64,000 nucleotides of DNA from Streptomyces sp. Edi4 (GCF_040253615.1 NZ_JBEJGY010000004.1:6076001-6140000); one strand, 5' to 3'; shown: positions 30,248 to 39,393, counted from the first letter of the stretch. Numbers and translations are program-made. Notes: generated by a model not told the origin, from the sequence alone.

Positions 30248-30912
30248 CCGGAGTCCCGGCGTCGACGGCGGGCGGTACCGGCCGTGCGCCGGCGCCCGGC
30301 GGCAAGCTGGGTGCTGCGGCCGTCAACCAGGCCAGCCTCTGGAACATCGCCAACATCTTGACCATGCTCCGGCTCGTGCTCGTGCCGGGCTTCGTGATGC
30401 TGCTGCTCGCGGACGGCGGATACGACCCGGCGATGCGGGCCTGGGCCTGGGCGGCCTTCGCCGTCGCCATGATCACCGACATCTTCGACGGGCATCTGGC
30501 GCGCACCTACAACCTGGTCACCGACTTCGGGAAGATCGCCGACCCGATCGCCGACAAGGCGATCATGGGCGCGGCACTGATCTGTCTCTCCCTGCTCGGC
30601 GATCTGTCCTGGTGGGTCACCGGCGTCATCCTCTTCCGGGAACTGGGCATCACGCTCATGCGTTTCTGGGTCATCCGGCACGGGGTGATTCCGGCCAGCC
30701 GCGGCGGCAAGCTCAAGACCCTCGCCCAGGGCACCGCGACCGGCATGTACGTCCTGGCCCTGACCGGTCCGCTGGCCACCCTGCGCTTCTGGGTGATGGC
30801 GATCGCGGTGGTTTTGACGGTGGTCACGGGTCTCGACTATGTGCGCCAGGCGATCGTGCTGAGGCGCCAGGGACTCGCCGCGCGGCGCGCGTCGCAGGAT
30901 CCGGCGTCATGA
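30244..30912 (+). CDS. pgsA: CDP-diacylglycerol-glycerol-3-phosphate 3-phosphatidyltransferase
   Basis: PgsA makes phosphatidylglycerophosphate, the precursor of phosphatidylglycerol and cardiolipin. The 222-residue membrane protein carries the complete CDP-alcohol phosphatidyltransferase signature D79xxD82G83xxA86R87(x8)G96xxxD100xxxD104. Several hydrophobic helices follow. A Gly/Ala/Pro-rich N-terminal extension of about 28 residues precedes the first helix. It overlaps rimO and cinA by four bases each (ATGA), so the three genes are translationally coupled. Confidence 0.94.
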   Translation: MTGVPASTAGGTGRAPAPGGKLGAAAVNQASLWNIANILTMLRLVLVPGFVMLLLADGGYDPAMRAWAWAAFAVAMITDIFDGHLARTYNLVTDFGKIADPIADKAIMGAALICLSLLGDLSWWVTGVILFRELGITLMRFWVIRHGVIPASRGGKLKTLAQGTATGMYVLALTGPLATLRFWVMAIAVVLTVVTGLDYVRQAIVLRRQGLAARRASQDPAS

Positions 30913-31418
30913 GCGAAGCGGCCCGGGTCCTGGCTCTGCTCACGGAACGTCATCAAACGCTCGCGGTGGCGGAGTCCCTGACGGGTGGCCTCGTGGCGGC
31001 CGAGCTGACGTCGGTGCCCGGTGCCTCGCGTGTTTTCCGCGGCTCGGTGACGGCGTACGCGACCGACCTCAAGGGGGCCCTGCTGGGGGTGGACCAGGCC
31101 CTGCTGGCCGAGCGCGGTGCGGTCGATCCCGAGGTCGCGTCGCAGATGGCGGCGGGCGTACGCCGGGCGCTCGACGCGAGCTGGGGCATCGCGACCACGG
31201 GGGTGGCAGGCCCTGAGCCGCAGGACGGCCGGCCGGTGGGGACGGTATACGTTTCGGCCGTTGGCCCCGGGGGCGCGAAGAAAACAGTCGCTTTGCGGTT
31301 GAACGGCGACCGGGCGGAAATCCGTAGAGAGAGTGTACGCAGCGTGCTCGAACTGCTCTCCACTGAACTCCGCAAGGCTGGGCGGGCACAGGATACGGAA
31401 CAGAACGGGGGGATTTGA
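30909..31418 (+). CDS. pncC: CinA C-terminal-domain protein (nicotinamide-nucleotide amidohydrolase type)
   Basis: The 169-residue protein is the stand-alone CinA C-terminal domain (PncC family), which deamidates nicotinamide mononucleotide for NAD recycling. It has AVAESLTGGLVAAELTSVPG with the catalytic serine, then FRGSVTAYATDLKGALLGV and IATTGVAGPEPQDGRPVGTV. The N-terminal molybdopterin-like domain of full CinA is absent, as in many actinobacteria. The ATG overlaps the pgsA stop, which fixes the start; longer in-frame readings into pgsA are shadows. Confidence 0.92.
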   Translation: MSEAARVLALLTERHQTLAVAESLTGGLVAAELTSVPGASRVFRGSVTAYATDLKGALLGVDQALLAERGAVDPEVASQMAAGVRRALDASWGIATTGVAGPEPQDGRPVGTVYVSAVGPGGAKKTVALRLNGDRAEIRRESVRSVLELLSTELRKAGRAQDTEQNGGI

Positions 31419-31527
31419 TGTTTGCAGCCCTGAGTGAACACGACATCGCTCCCCGCACGGCCGCGGCGCGAGGCGGTACGGTGGGGCGTGAAGGATGCGG
31501 CTACGCGGTCCGAGGAGGGAGCCACCG

Positions 31528-31917
31528 ATGATTCTGCTCCGTCGCCTGCTGGGTGACGTGCTGCGTCGGCAGCGCCAGCGCCAGGGCCGTACTCTGCGCG
31601 AAGTCTCCTCGTCCGCCCGAGTCTCACTCGGCTATCTCTCCGAGGTGGAGCGGGGGCAGAAGGAGGCATCCTCCGAGCTGCTCTCCGCGATCTGCGACGC
31701 GCTTGACGTACGGATGTCCGAGCTCATGCGCGAAGTGAGCGACGAGCTGGCACTCGCCGAGCTCGCTGCCTCTGCGGCAGCGAGTGATCCGGTGCCGGTG
31801 CGTGCGCCGGTACGTCCGATGCTCAATTCGATCTCCGTGACGTCGGTGACTGGTGTGCCGACGGAGCGGGTGACGATCAAGGCGCCCGCGGAAGCGGTGG
31901 ACGTCGTCGCGGCCTGA
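31528..31917 (+). CDS. clgR: XRE-family activator of Clp protease genes, ClgR-like
   Basis: ClgR activates clpP1P2, clpC and lon in actinobacteria. The 129-residue protein has an N-terminal helix-turn-helix (RRQRQRQGRTLREVSSSARV, then SLGYLSEVERGQKEASSE, with the LSAICDALDV helix) and a short basic C-terminal part. It ends in VDVVAA; in Streptomyces lividans the two terminal alanines of ClgR and PopR are the signal for degradation by ClpP1P2, giving feedback. I use the ATG at 31528, with GAGGAGGGA 7 bp upstream. It lies 109 bp after cinA and is followed by a strong terminator. Confidence 0.9.
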   Translation: MILLRRLLGDVLRRQRQRQGRTLREVSSSARVSLGYLSEVERGQKEASSELLSAICDALDVRMSELMREVSDELALAELAASAAASDPVPVRAPVRPMLNSISVTSVTGVPTERVTIKAPAEAVDVVAA

Positions 31918-31943
31918 TCGTCAGGTTCGCGCCCAGGCTTGTC

Positions 31944-31981
31944 CCGAGCCCCGCCCGGTCATGTGACCGGACGGGGCTCGG
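31944..31981. terminator. Terminator after clgR
   Basis: A 38-bp near-perfect palindrome: outer arms CCGAGCCCCG / CGGGGCTCGG and inner arms CCGGTCA / TGACCGG, separated by one mismatch (C against A). It begins 26 bp after the stop. Confidence 0.85.
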
Positions 31982-32113
31982 CTATTCCGGCGCGCCCGTT
32001 TCGGGGCTTGTGTGGCAGTGTGGTAGGAGATCGCGCATACGTCCGGTGACTCGCAGGAGTGTTCCCTTCGTGCGGGGAACCCCGCGGACGTTCCGTCCGA
32101 GTGGAGGAATCGC

Positions 32114-32584
32114 ATGTCCTACATCAAGAGCCCGCTGTCCGACTCCGACCTCAAGGTGGTCGGCGACGCGCTCCAGGGCGCCCTGGTGGATCTCGTGGAC
32201 CTCTCCCTGGTGGCCAAGCAGGTGCACTGGAACGTGGTCGGCCCCCGTTTCCGCTCCGTCCACCTCCAGCTGGACGAGGTCGTCACCACCGCGCGCCAGC
32301 ACTCGGACACCGTGGCCGAGCGGGCCAGCGCCATCGGCGTGAGCCCCGACGGGCGGTCCGCCACGGTGGCGAAGTCCAGCGCGATCGACACCGTCCCCGA
32401 AGGCTGGATCAAGGACGTTCAGGCCGTGAAGGTCCTGGTGGACGCGCTCGGAGTGGTGATCGGCCGGATGCGCGAACGCATCGCGGCGACCGACGAGCCC
32501 GACCCGATCACCCAGGACATCCTCATCGGCCTCACCGCCGACCTGGAGAAGCACGCTTGGATGTTCCAGGCGGAAACCGTCTGA
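32114..32584 (+). CDS. dps: Dps-family ferritin-like DNA-protection protein
   Basis: Dps proteins form 12-subunit shells that oxidise and store iron with peroxide and can condense the nucleoid. The 156-residue protein has the family ferroxidase pattern KQVHWNVVGPRFRSVH..LDEVV (H38, H50, D54, E55) and the DTVAERASAIG helix. There is no long basic tail, so strong DNA binding through a tail is not expected. GTGGAGGAA precedes the ATG by 7 bp. It stands alone between clgR and a small membrane protein gene. Streptomyces has several Dps paralogues, and I cannot decide which one this is. Confidence 0.93.
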   Translation: MSYIKSPLSDSDLKVVGDALQGALVDLVDLSLVAKQVHWNVVGPRFRSVHLQLDEVVTTARQHSDTVAERASAIGVSPDGRSATVAKSSAIDTVPEGWIKDVQAVKVLVDALGVVIGRMRERIAATDEPDPITQDILIGLTADLEKHAWMFQAETV

Positions 32585-32602
32585 ACCACGCCGAAGGGGC
32601 GG

Positions 32603-32624
32603 CGGGCCCCCGCGCGTGGGCCCG
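32603..32624 (+). terminator. Hairpin after dps
   Basis: A 7-bp inverted repeat (CGGGCCC / GGGCCCG) with an 8-base loop lies 19 bp after the dps stop codon. Confidence 0.5.
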
Positions 32625-32743
32625 TCCGGGGGCGGGGGCGGGCCTGGTGAGGCGTGGGGGACACCGAGCGCGCCGGGCCCGCACCCGGTGCGCCCTCCCG
32701 GCGGGTTTCCCGGCGGTCTAGCGTCGGCCCGAGGAGGCGACCC

Positions 32744-32980
32744 ATGGCGGTGGCGGTGCGTTGGATACCCGCGCTCATAGTGGCGGGCCTTTGGTGGTGG
32801 GCCGTGCTGAGGCTGGTGCTCGTGCCCGGCCACGCCGGGCTCATCGAGGGCGCGATGGTCGCGGGCGGCTGGGGGCTGAGCCTGCTGCCGGTGCATGTGG
32901 CGGCCCTGCCGGCCGGTGGGGCGCGCCCTACCAGGGCATGGAGACGCCGCCGTTCGGACGCAGGATCTGACCCGTCGTGA
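32744..32980 (+). CDS. Small membrane protein overlapping the SDR gene
   Basis: A 78-residue product with two hydrophobic stretches (about residues 7-27 and 34-55) and an Arg-rich tail. A strong GAGGAGG lies 5 bp upstream of the ATG, which is the main reason to accept it. Its 3' end overlaps the convergent SDR gene by 53 bp, and the Arg-rich tail is probably only a read-through of SDR antisense. I do not recognise the family. Confidence 0.55.
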   Translation: MAVAVRWIPALIVAGLWWWAVLRLVLVPGHAGLIEGAMVAGGWGLSLLPVHVAALPAGGARPTRAWRRRRSDAGSDPS

Positions 32981-33692
32981 ACGCCGAGGCGTCCGTGGCC
33001 AGGTACAGCACGGTATGGGCGACATCCTCAGGGGTGCCCAGCCGGCCCAGCGGGGAGAGACGGACCATCATCGACTCCACCCGCTCCTGCTCGCCGGCCG
33101 CGTGCCGCTCGGTCATCGGGGTGCGGATCCAGCCGGGAGCCACGGCGTTGACGCGGATCTTGTGCGGCCCGAGTTCGCTCGCGAGGGTCCTCGTGAGCTG
33201 CACCACCGCCGCCTTGGAGACGCTGTAGCAGAACAGGTCCGGCCGCGCGGAGTCCACGGCGCCGGAGGCCATCGTGATGAGGGAACCCCCGATGCCGTGG
33301 GCGATCATCACGCGGGCCGCCTCCCGGCAGGCGTGCAGCACGCCCAGGAAGTTGACGGACATGACCCGCTCCAGGTCCGCGTCGTCGCTCTCCAAGGCCG
33401 AGCCGGAGTGCATGATCCCCGCGATCGCCGCCAGCACATGGACCGGCCCCGCCGCCCGCACCGCCGCTTCGACCTGGGCGCGGTCGGCGACATCGAGACG
33501 GTGCAGGTGGGCGGCGCCGCCCGCCTCGGCGATCAGCGCCCGGGTCTCCTCCAGGCCCGCCTCGTCGCGGTCCGCGCAGTGCACCCGCGCGCCGGCCCCC
33601 GCGAGCAGCAGGGCGCTCGCGCGGCCGATCCCGCCGGCGGCGCCGGTGACAAAGGCCGTGCGGCCGCTGAGGTCGTACGCCGTGAGGGCCAT
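32928..33692 (-). CDS. Short-chain dehydrogenase/reductase
   Basis: A 254-residue classical SDR. It has the cofactor motif TGAAGGIG (residues 16-23), the LDVAD adenine-binding segment, NVVL-equivalent VNFLG, the catalytic S143, and YSVSK with Y156 and K160. The segment RVNAVAPGWIRTPMTERHAA is typical of 3-oxoacyl-ACP-reductase-like members, but the substrate cannot be predicted. I choose the ATG at 33692 because a good promoter ends 6 bp before it (leaderless mRNA). The alternative TTG at 33728 falls in the -35 element. It converges with the small membrane gene and is divergent from nothing; nei is upstream in the same orientation. Confidence 0.9.
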   Translation of the reverse strand: MALTAYDLSGRTAFVTGAAGGIGRASALLLAGAGARVHCADRDEAGLEETRALIAEAGGAAHLHRLDVADRAQVEAAVRAAGPVHVLAAIAGIMHSGSALESDDADLERVMSVNFLGVLHACREAARVMIAHGIGGSLITMASGAVDSARPDLFCYSVSKAAVVQLTRTLASELGPHKIRVNAVAPGWIRTPMTERHAAGEQERVESMMVRLSPLGRLGTPEDVAHTVLYLATDASAFTTGQILRPNGGVSMPW

Positions 33693-33728
33693 GCCGGGAC
33701 CGTACGACTGGATCTGACGGGTCGTCAA
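33693..33728 (-). promoter_or_regulatory. Leaderless promoter of the SDR gene
   Basis: On the minus strand TTGACG (33728-33723), 18 bp, TACGGT, then 6 bp to the ATG at 33692. The -35 overlaps a small palindrome (TGACGGGTCGTCA) that could be an operator. Confidence 0.6.
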
Positions 33729-33739
33729 TAACCGTGCGG

Positions 33740-33943
33740 GTCACGGGCGGTGCGAGCCATCCAGGGCGGACCGTCGCGCCGGTCCGAGCGGCCCAGGGGG
33801 GAACTGTCGGCCCGGCTCCGAGCTGCCCGGGGCGGGCCGTCGCCCCGCGCCGAGTGGCCCAGGGCGAACCGTCGCCCCGGTTCCGAGCGGCCCACGGTGA
33901 ACCGCCGCCCCGGTTCCGAGCGGCCCAGAGTGAATCGTCGCGT
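33740..33943. repeat. 33-bp tandem repeat between the SDR gene and nei
   Basis: Five contiguous degenerate copies begin at 33773, 33806, 33839, 33871 and 33904 (period 33, one 32), after a partial copy from about 33740. The unit core is CCGAGCGGCCCAGGGCGAAC with CGTCGCCCCGGTT between. There are no spacers. Confidence 0.9.
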
Positions 33944-33944
33944 G

Positions 33945-34712
33945 TCACAACGTGGGGGAGGGCTGGCACGTGGGGCACCAGTAGGTGGGGCGCTCACGGC
34001 CCTGAGGGTCGCGTTCCATGGTGGTGCGGATGGGGGTGCGACAGCGCGGGCACGGCCGGTTCGCCCGGCCGTAGATGTACGCCTGGCGCACCGGCCGGTC
34101 CTTGTTGGCCTCAAGGAGCCGCTTGGCGGTGTCCACCACGCGCTCCGGCGCGGGCAGTTGCCCGATCTCCAGCCACGGTACGACCCGCAGCGCGAAACAG
34201 ATCTCCGACTTGAAGACGTTGCCGACGCCGGCCAGATTGCGCTGGTCCAGCAGGGCCTGGCCCAGCGGGCGCCCCGGATCGCTCAGCAGGTTGCGCAGCG
34301 CGATCTCCGCGTCCCAGTCCGGGCCCAGCAGGTCCGGGCCCAGATGGCCCACCGCTTTCGTCTCGTCGCGCGTACGCAGCAGTTCAAGGACGGGCAGCCG
34401 GTAGCCGACCGCCGTGTGCCCGGCATTCGCGAGGATCGCCCGGATCTGGTGGGCGGGGCCGCCGCTCCAGCGCTCACCTGCCGCGAAGATCCGCCAGGAT
34501 CCGTCCATCCGCAGATGGGAGTGGAGGGTCAGGCCCCCCTCGATACGGGTCAGCAGATGCTTGCCGCGCGGGGTCACATCCAGCACGGCCCGCCCGGTCA
34601 GGTCGGCCGTGGCGAACCGCGGCACCCGCAGATCGGAGCGGGTCAGAACCTGTCCGGCCAGCGCTGTGTGCAGCCGCCGCGCGGCCTGGTAGACGGTGTC
34701 GCCTTCGGGCAT
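33945..34712 (-). CDS. nei: Endonuclease VIII-type DNA glycosylase/AP lyase (Fpg/Nei family)
   Basis: Nei glycosylases remove oxidised pyrimidines and cut the abasic site. The 255-residue protein begins MPEGDTV, with the catalytic P2 and E3 of the Nei branch (Fpg has MPELPE). It has HLRMDGSW, the H2TH segment LLDQRNLAGVGNVFKSEICF, and a C-terminal zinc finger CPRCRTPI..CPTC. On the minus strand CACAAT lies 6 bp before the ATG, suggesting a leaderless mRNA. The lhr repair helicase gene lies 48 bp upstream and is co-oriented, so read-through is possible. Confidence 0.93.
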   Translation of the reverse strand: MPEGDTVYQAARRLHTALAGQVLTRSDLRVPRFATADLTGRAVLDVTPRGKHLLTRIEGGLTLHSHLRMDGSWRIFAAGERWSGGPAHQIRAILANAGHTAVGYRLPVLELLRTRDETKAVGHLGPDLLGPDWDAEIALRNLLSDPGRPLGQALLDQRNLAGVGNVFKSEICFALRVVPWLEIGQLPAPERVVDTAKRLLEANKDRPVRQAYIYGRANRPCPRCRTPIRTTMERDPQGRERPTYWCPTCQPSPTL

Positions 34713-34760
34713 GGGTCAATTGTGCCGGGCGCGGCGTACAAGGGCTTGCCCGCGCCCGCG

Positions 34761-37700
34761 TCACGGTCTCAGACGCAGCCCCTTGGGTGTCGCCACGAAA
34801 CCCGCCGCCTCCAGGGCCCGGGCGAGCGGCGAGGTCAGCGCCGGATCCCCATTGGCCCGTTCCACGGTGATCGTCCCCAGACGTCCCGCCCGCGCCGACC
34901 CCGCCAGCGCACCCACCGCCGTGCCCAGCGCCGCGTCGTCGGGCCCGGACGCCCACGCCAGCAACGACTTGCCGCCGCGCTCCAGATACAGCACGAGCTC
35001 GCCGTCGACCAGGACGACCAGGGAGCCCGCCTTGCGGCCCGGCTTGTGCCCGGCCCCGCCCGGCGCCTCGGGCCAGGGCAGCGCCGCGCCGTAGGCGTTC
35101 GCCGGGTCGGCGGCCGCCAGGACGACGCCCTGCGCGGGCTTTCGCGCGTCGCTGCCCCGGTCCCGGGCGGTGGCCGCCGCCCGCAGCCGGTCCACCGCGC
35201 CGTCCATCGCGAACTGGGCGGCGCCGAGGCCTTCCACCACATAGCCGCGCCGCGCCTGCCCGCTGTCCTCGAACGCCGCCAGGACGCGATACGTCGCCGC
35301 GAAGCCGCCCTCGACGCCCTCGGCCTGCACCGCGCCCCGGGTGACCACGCCATGGCGGTCAAGCAGAGTGCGGGCCAGAGCGTGCGCGCGGTGCGTCGCG
35401 TCGCTCTCGCGTTCGGGCAGCAGCGACCAGCGGCCCGACACCGTGGGCGGCCCGGAGCGCGACGCGGTGCGGGCGGCGGCGCTCAAAGTGCCGTAACGGC
35501 CGCGCGGGACGGGCCGCTTGGCGCGGTGGGCCGTGGCCCCTGCGGTGCGCCCGGAGCCCAGCACGGAACGCAACGGCGCCAGCGTGTCGTTGGTCAGCCG
35601 CCCCGACCACGCCAAATCCCATACCGCGTCCGCGAGTTGCACCTCGCTCACCTGCGGGTGGGTGGTGGCGCGGACCTGGTCGGCGAGCTGGCGGAAGAAC
35701 AGGCCGTAACCGGGCGCGAGCGCGCTGAGCACCGACTCGTGCAGCGCCGTCAGCTCCAGCGGATGCGGGGGCGGCAGCAGCAGCGGCGCCGCGTCGGCGA
35801 GATACAGACACACCCAGCCGTCCTTGCCGGGCAGCGCGCCCGCTCCCGCCCACACCACCTCACCGGTCGTGGTGAGCTCGTCAAGGAGCGCCGGGCTGTA
35901 GTCCGACACCCGCGACGGCAGGATCAGCTTCTCCAGCGCCGAAGCCGGGACAGCCGCGCCCTGCAACTGCTCCACGGCCCGCGCCAGACCGTCGATGCCA
36001 CGCAGGGAACTGCCGCCCAGATGCTGCCAGGGCGGCAGAAAACCGGCCAGCGCGGCCGGCGGCACCGGTTCCAGCTCCTGGCGCAGCGCCGCGAGCGAAC
36101 GCCTGCGCAGCCTGCGCAAAATCGTCGCGTCGCACCACTCCTGACCGATGCCCGCCGGATGGAACTCGCCCTGCACCACCCGCCCCGACGCCGCCAGACG
36201 GTGCAGCGCGCCGTCGGTGACCGCGGTGCCAAGACCGAACCGGGACGCGGCCGTCGCCGACGTGAACGGGCCGTGCGTCCGCGCGTAACGCGACAGCAGA
36301 TCACCCAGAGGGTCCTTCACCGGCTCGGTGAACGCCTCGGGCACACCGACGGGAAGCGCCGTGCCCAGCGCGTCCCGCAGCCGCCCCGCGTCCTCGATCG
36401 CCGCCCAGTGGTCCGCGCCGGCGATCCGCACCCGTAGCGCGCGCCGCGACCGCTCCAGCTCCAAAGCCCAGCCGGACTCGGCGCCCCGCGCCGCCAACTC
36501 CGCCTCCGTGAGCGGCCCCAGAACCCGCAGCAGATCCGCGACGCCCTCGACGTCCTTGATGCGGCGGTCCTCGGTGAGCCACTGAAGCACCTGCTCCAGC
36601 TCGGCCAGCACCTCACCGTCCAGCAGCTCGCGCAGCTCCGCCTGGCCAAGCAGCTCGGCCAGCAGACGAGAATCCAACGACAGGGCGGCCGCCCGCCGCT
36701 CGGCGAGCGGCGAATCCCCCTCGTAGAGGAACTGCGCGACATAACCGAACAGGAGCGAGCGGGCGAACGGCGACGGCTCCGGCGTGGTGACCTCCACCAG
36801 ACGCACCCGGCGCGCCTCCAGATCACCCATCAGCTCGGTGAGCCCCGGCACGTCGAACACATCCTGAAGGCACTCACGCACCGCCTCCAAGACGATCGGG
36901 AACGACCCGAACTCGCTTGCCACCTCCAGGAGTTGAGCCGCCCGCTGGCGCTGCTGCCACAGCGGGGTGCGCTTGCCGGGAGTGCGCCGAGGCAACAACA
37001 GGGCACGCGCGGCGCACTCGCGAAAACGCGAGGCGAACAACGCCGAGCCGCCGACCTGGTCGGTGACGATCTGCTCGATCTCACCCTTGTCGAAGACCGT
37101 GTCCGCCGCCCCGACAGGAGCCCGCTCGCTGTCATACGTGGTGTCCAGCCGCGCCGGATCCTGATCGAGCAGATCAAGACCCATCATGTCGGCGTCGGGC
37201 AGCCGCAGCACGATGCCGTCGTCGGCGTGCATCACCTGCGCGTCCATGCCGTACCGCTCAGCGAGGCGGGCACCGAGCGCCAGCGCCCAAGGGGCGTGCA
37301 CCTGCGCCCCGAAGGGGGAGTGGATGACCACTCGCCAGTCACCCAGCTCGTCCCTGAAACGCTCCACCACGATCGTCCGGTCGTCCGGGATGTGACCACA
37401 CGCGCGGCGCTGCTCGTCGAGATAGCCGATCAGATTGTCCGCCGCCCACGCGTCCAGACCCGCGCTCAGCAGCCGAAGCCTCGCGTCGTCACCGGACATC
37501 GAACCGACCTCACGCAAGAACGCGCCCAGCGCACGCCCCAACTCCAGCGGACGGCCCAGCTGGTCACCCTTCCAAAACGGCAGCCTGCCCGGCACGCCCG
37601 GCGCCGGCGACACCAGAACCCGGTCACGCGTGATGTCCTCGATACGCCACGACGTGGTGCCCAGCGTGAAGACATCACCCACCCGCGACTCGTACACCAT

Positions 37701-39386
37701 CTCCTCGTCCAGCTCACCGACCCGCCCGCCGCCCTTCTTCGGGTCCGACCCCGCCAGAAAGACACCGAACAGACCCCGGTCGGGGATGGTGCCGCCCGAG
37801 GTGACCGCGAGCCGCTGAGCGCCGGGACGGCCCGTGACCGTACCCCCCACCCGGTCCCACACCACCCTCGGACGCAACTCCGCGAACGCGTCCGATGGAT
37901 AACGGCCCGCCAGCATGTCCAGGACCGCCGTGAACGCCGACTCCGGCAGCGCCGCGAACGGCGCGGCCCGCCGCACCAGCGCCAACAGGTCATCCACCTG
38001 CCAGGTGTCGAGGGCGGTCATCGCGACCAGCTGCTGCGCCAGCACATCCAGCGGATTGGACGGAACCCGCAGCGCCTCGATCGCCCCCGCCCGCATCCGC
38101 TCGGTCACCACCGCCGACTGCACCAGATCACCCCGGTACTTGGGGAAGACGACACCGGTGGACACCGCGCCGACCTGATGCCCCGCACGGCCCACACGCT
38201 GCAACCCCGACGCCACCGACGGCGGCGACTCGACCTGCACCACCAGATCCACCGCACCCATGTCGATGCCCAGCTCAAGACTCGAAGTCGCCACCACCGC
38301 CGGGATCCGCCCCGCCTTCAAGTCCTCCTCCACCACCGCCCGCTGCTCCTTGGAGACCGAACCGTGATGCGCCTTGGCGAGCAGCGCGGGCGCACCGGCC
38401 GCCGCACCCGAGCCGCCCATCAGATCCGCCGGCGCGTGGTCCTCGCCAAGCGGCGCGCCCACGGCCCGCTCGTAGGCGATCTCGTTGAGCCGGTTGCACA
38501 GACGCTCCGCGAGCCGACGGGAGTTGGCGAACACGATCGTCGAACGGTGCGCCTGCACCAGATCGACGATGCGCTCCTCCACGTGCGGCCAGATCGACGG
38601 CTTCTCCACGCCCTCCTGGGCGTCGGCCGACGGCGAAGCGCCCAACTCGGCCAGATCCTCCACCGGCACGACCACCGACAGGTCGAACTCCTTGGCGGAC
38701 GGCGGCTGCACGATCTCGACCTTGCGCTGCGGCGAGAGATAACGCGCCACCTCATCGACCGGACGCACCGTCGCCGACAGGCCGATCCGGCGCGCCGGAC
38801 GGGCCAGCAACTCGTCCAACCGCTCCAGCGACAACGCCAGATGAGCCCCCCGCTTGGTGCCGGCCACCGCGTGCACCTCGTCCAGGATCACCGTCTCCAC
38901 CCCCGCGAGCGCGTCACGCGCGGCAGAAGTCAGCATCAAGAACAGCGACTCGGGCGTCGTGATCAGAATGTCCGGCGGCCGGGTGATCAGCGCCCGCCGC
39001 TCCGCCGGCGGCGTGTCCCCCGAGCGGATCCCCACGCGGACCTGCGGCTCCGCAAGACCCAGACGCACCGACTCCTGACGGATCCCCGTCAGCGGCGAAC
39101 GCAGATTGCGCTCCACATCGACCGCGAGGGCCTTCAGCGGCGACACGTACAGCACCCGGCAGCGCTTCTTTGCCTCGGCGGGCGCCGGCGCGGCCGCGAG
39201 ACGGTCCAGCGCGGCGAGGAACGCCGCGAGCGTCTTGCCCGAACCGGTCGGCGCGACCACCAGGACGTCCGAACCCTCCGCGATCGCCTTCCAGGCACCC
39301 TCCTGCGCCGCGGTGGGCGCGGTGAAAGCCCCCGTGAACCAGCCGCGCGTCGCGGGCGAGAAGGAATCCAGCGCTGTCCTTGCCAT
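34761..39386 (-). CDS. lhr: Large DEAD/DEAH helicase Lhr
   Basis: Lhr is a large 3'-5' helicase of actinobacteria and proteobacteria; the mycobacterial protein is DNA-damage induced and unwinds RNA:DNA hybrids. The 1,541-residue protein has helicase motifs I (APTGSGKTLAAFLAALD), II (VILDEVHAVAGTKRG), III (GLSATV) and VI (QRVGRAGHQ), a winged-helix region, and the long C-terminal domain that Lhr family proteins share. I choose the ATG at 39386: the minus-strand sequence TTGTCAGTG-N8-CACGAT ends 7 bp upstream, so the mRNA would start at this ATG. The ATG at 39395 would lie in the -10 region. Confidence 0.93.
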   Translation of the reverse strand: MARTALDSFSPATRGWFTGAFTAPTAAQEGAWKAIAEGSDVLVVAPTGSGKTLAAFLAALDRLAAAPAPAEAKKRCRVLYVSPLKALAVDVERNLRSPLTGIRQESVRLGLAEPQVRVGIRSGDTPPAERRALITRPPDILITTPESLFLMLTSAARDALAGVETVILDEVHAVAGTKRGAHLALSLERLDELLARPARRIGLSATVRPVDEVARYLSPQRKVEIVQPPSAKEFDLSVVVPVEDLAELGASPSADAQEGVEKPSIWPHVEERIVDLVQAHRSTIVFANSRRLAERLCNRLNEIAYERAVGAPLGEDHAPADLMGGSGAAAGAPALLAKAHHGSVSKEQRAVVEEDLKAGRIPAVVATSSLELGIDMGAVDLVVQVESPPSVASGLQRVGRAGHQVGAVSTGVVFPKYRGDLVQSAVVTERMRAGAIEALRVPSNPLDVLAQQLVAMTALDTWQVDDLLALVRRAAPFAALPESAFTAVLDMLAGRYPSDAFAELRPRVVWDRVGGTVTGRPGAQRLAVTSGGTIPDRGLFGVFLAGSDPKKGGGRVGELDEEMVYESRVGDVFTLGTTSWRIEDITRDRVLVSPAPGVPGRLPFWKGDQLGRPLELGRALGAFLREVGSMSGDDARLRLLSAGLDAWAADNLIGYLDEQRRACGHIPDDRTIVVERFRDELGDWRVVIHSPFGAQVHAPWALALGARLAERYGMDAQVMHADDGIVLRLPDADMMGLDLLDQDPARLDTTYDSERAPVGAADTVFDKGEIEQIVTDQVGGSALFASRFRECAARALLLPRRTPGKRTPLWQQRQRAAQLLEVASEFGSFPIVLEAVRECLQDVFDVPGLTELMGDLEARRVRLVEVTTPEPSPFARSLLFGYVAQFLYEGDSPLAERRAAALSLDSRLLAELLGQAELRELLDGEVLAELEQVLQWLTEDRRIKDVEGVADLLRVLGPLTEAELAARGAESGWALELERSRRALRVRIAGADHWAAIEDAGRLRDALGTALPVGVPEAFTEPVKDPLGDLLSRYARTHGPFTSATAASRFGLGTAVTDGALHRLAASGRVVQGEFHPAGIGQEWCDATILRRLRRRSLAALRQELEPVPPAALAGFLPPWQHLGGSSLRGIDGLARAVEQLQGAAVPASALEKLILPSRVSDYSPALLDELTTTGEVVWAGAGALPGKDGWVCLYLADAAPLLLPPPHPLELTALHESVLSALAPGYGLFFRQLADQVRATTHPQVSEVQLADAVWDLAWSGRLTNDTLAPLRSVLGSGRTAGATAHRAKRPVPRGRYGTLSAAARTASRSGPPTVSGRWSLLPERESDATHRAHALARTLLDRHGVVTRGAVQAEGVEGGFAATYRVLAAFEDSGQARRGYVVEGLGAAQFAMDGAVDRLRAAATARDRGSDARKPAQGVVLAAADPANAYGAALPWPEAPGGAGHKPGRKAGSLVVLVDGELVLYLERGGKSLLAWASGPDDAALGTAVGALAGSARAGRLGTITVERANGDPALTSPLARALEAAGFVATPKGLRLRP

Positions 39387-39393
39387 GGTCCCC

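Noticed and set aside
33773..33936. 33-bp repeats as a possible CRISPR array
   Set aside because: Copies are contiguous with no spacers and the repeats are not conserved or palindromic; no cas genes are present.
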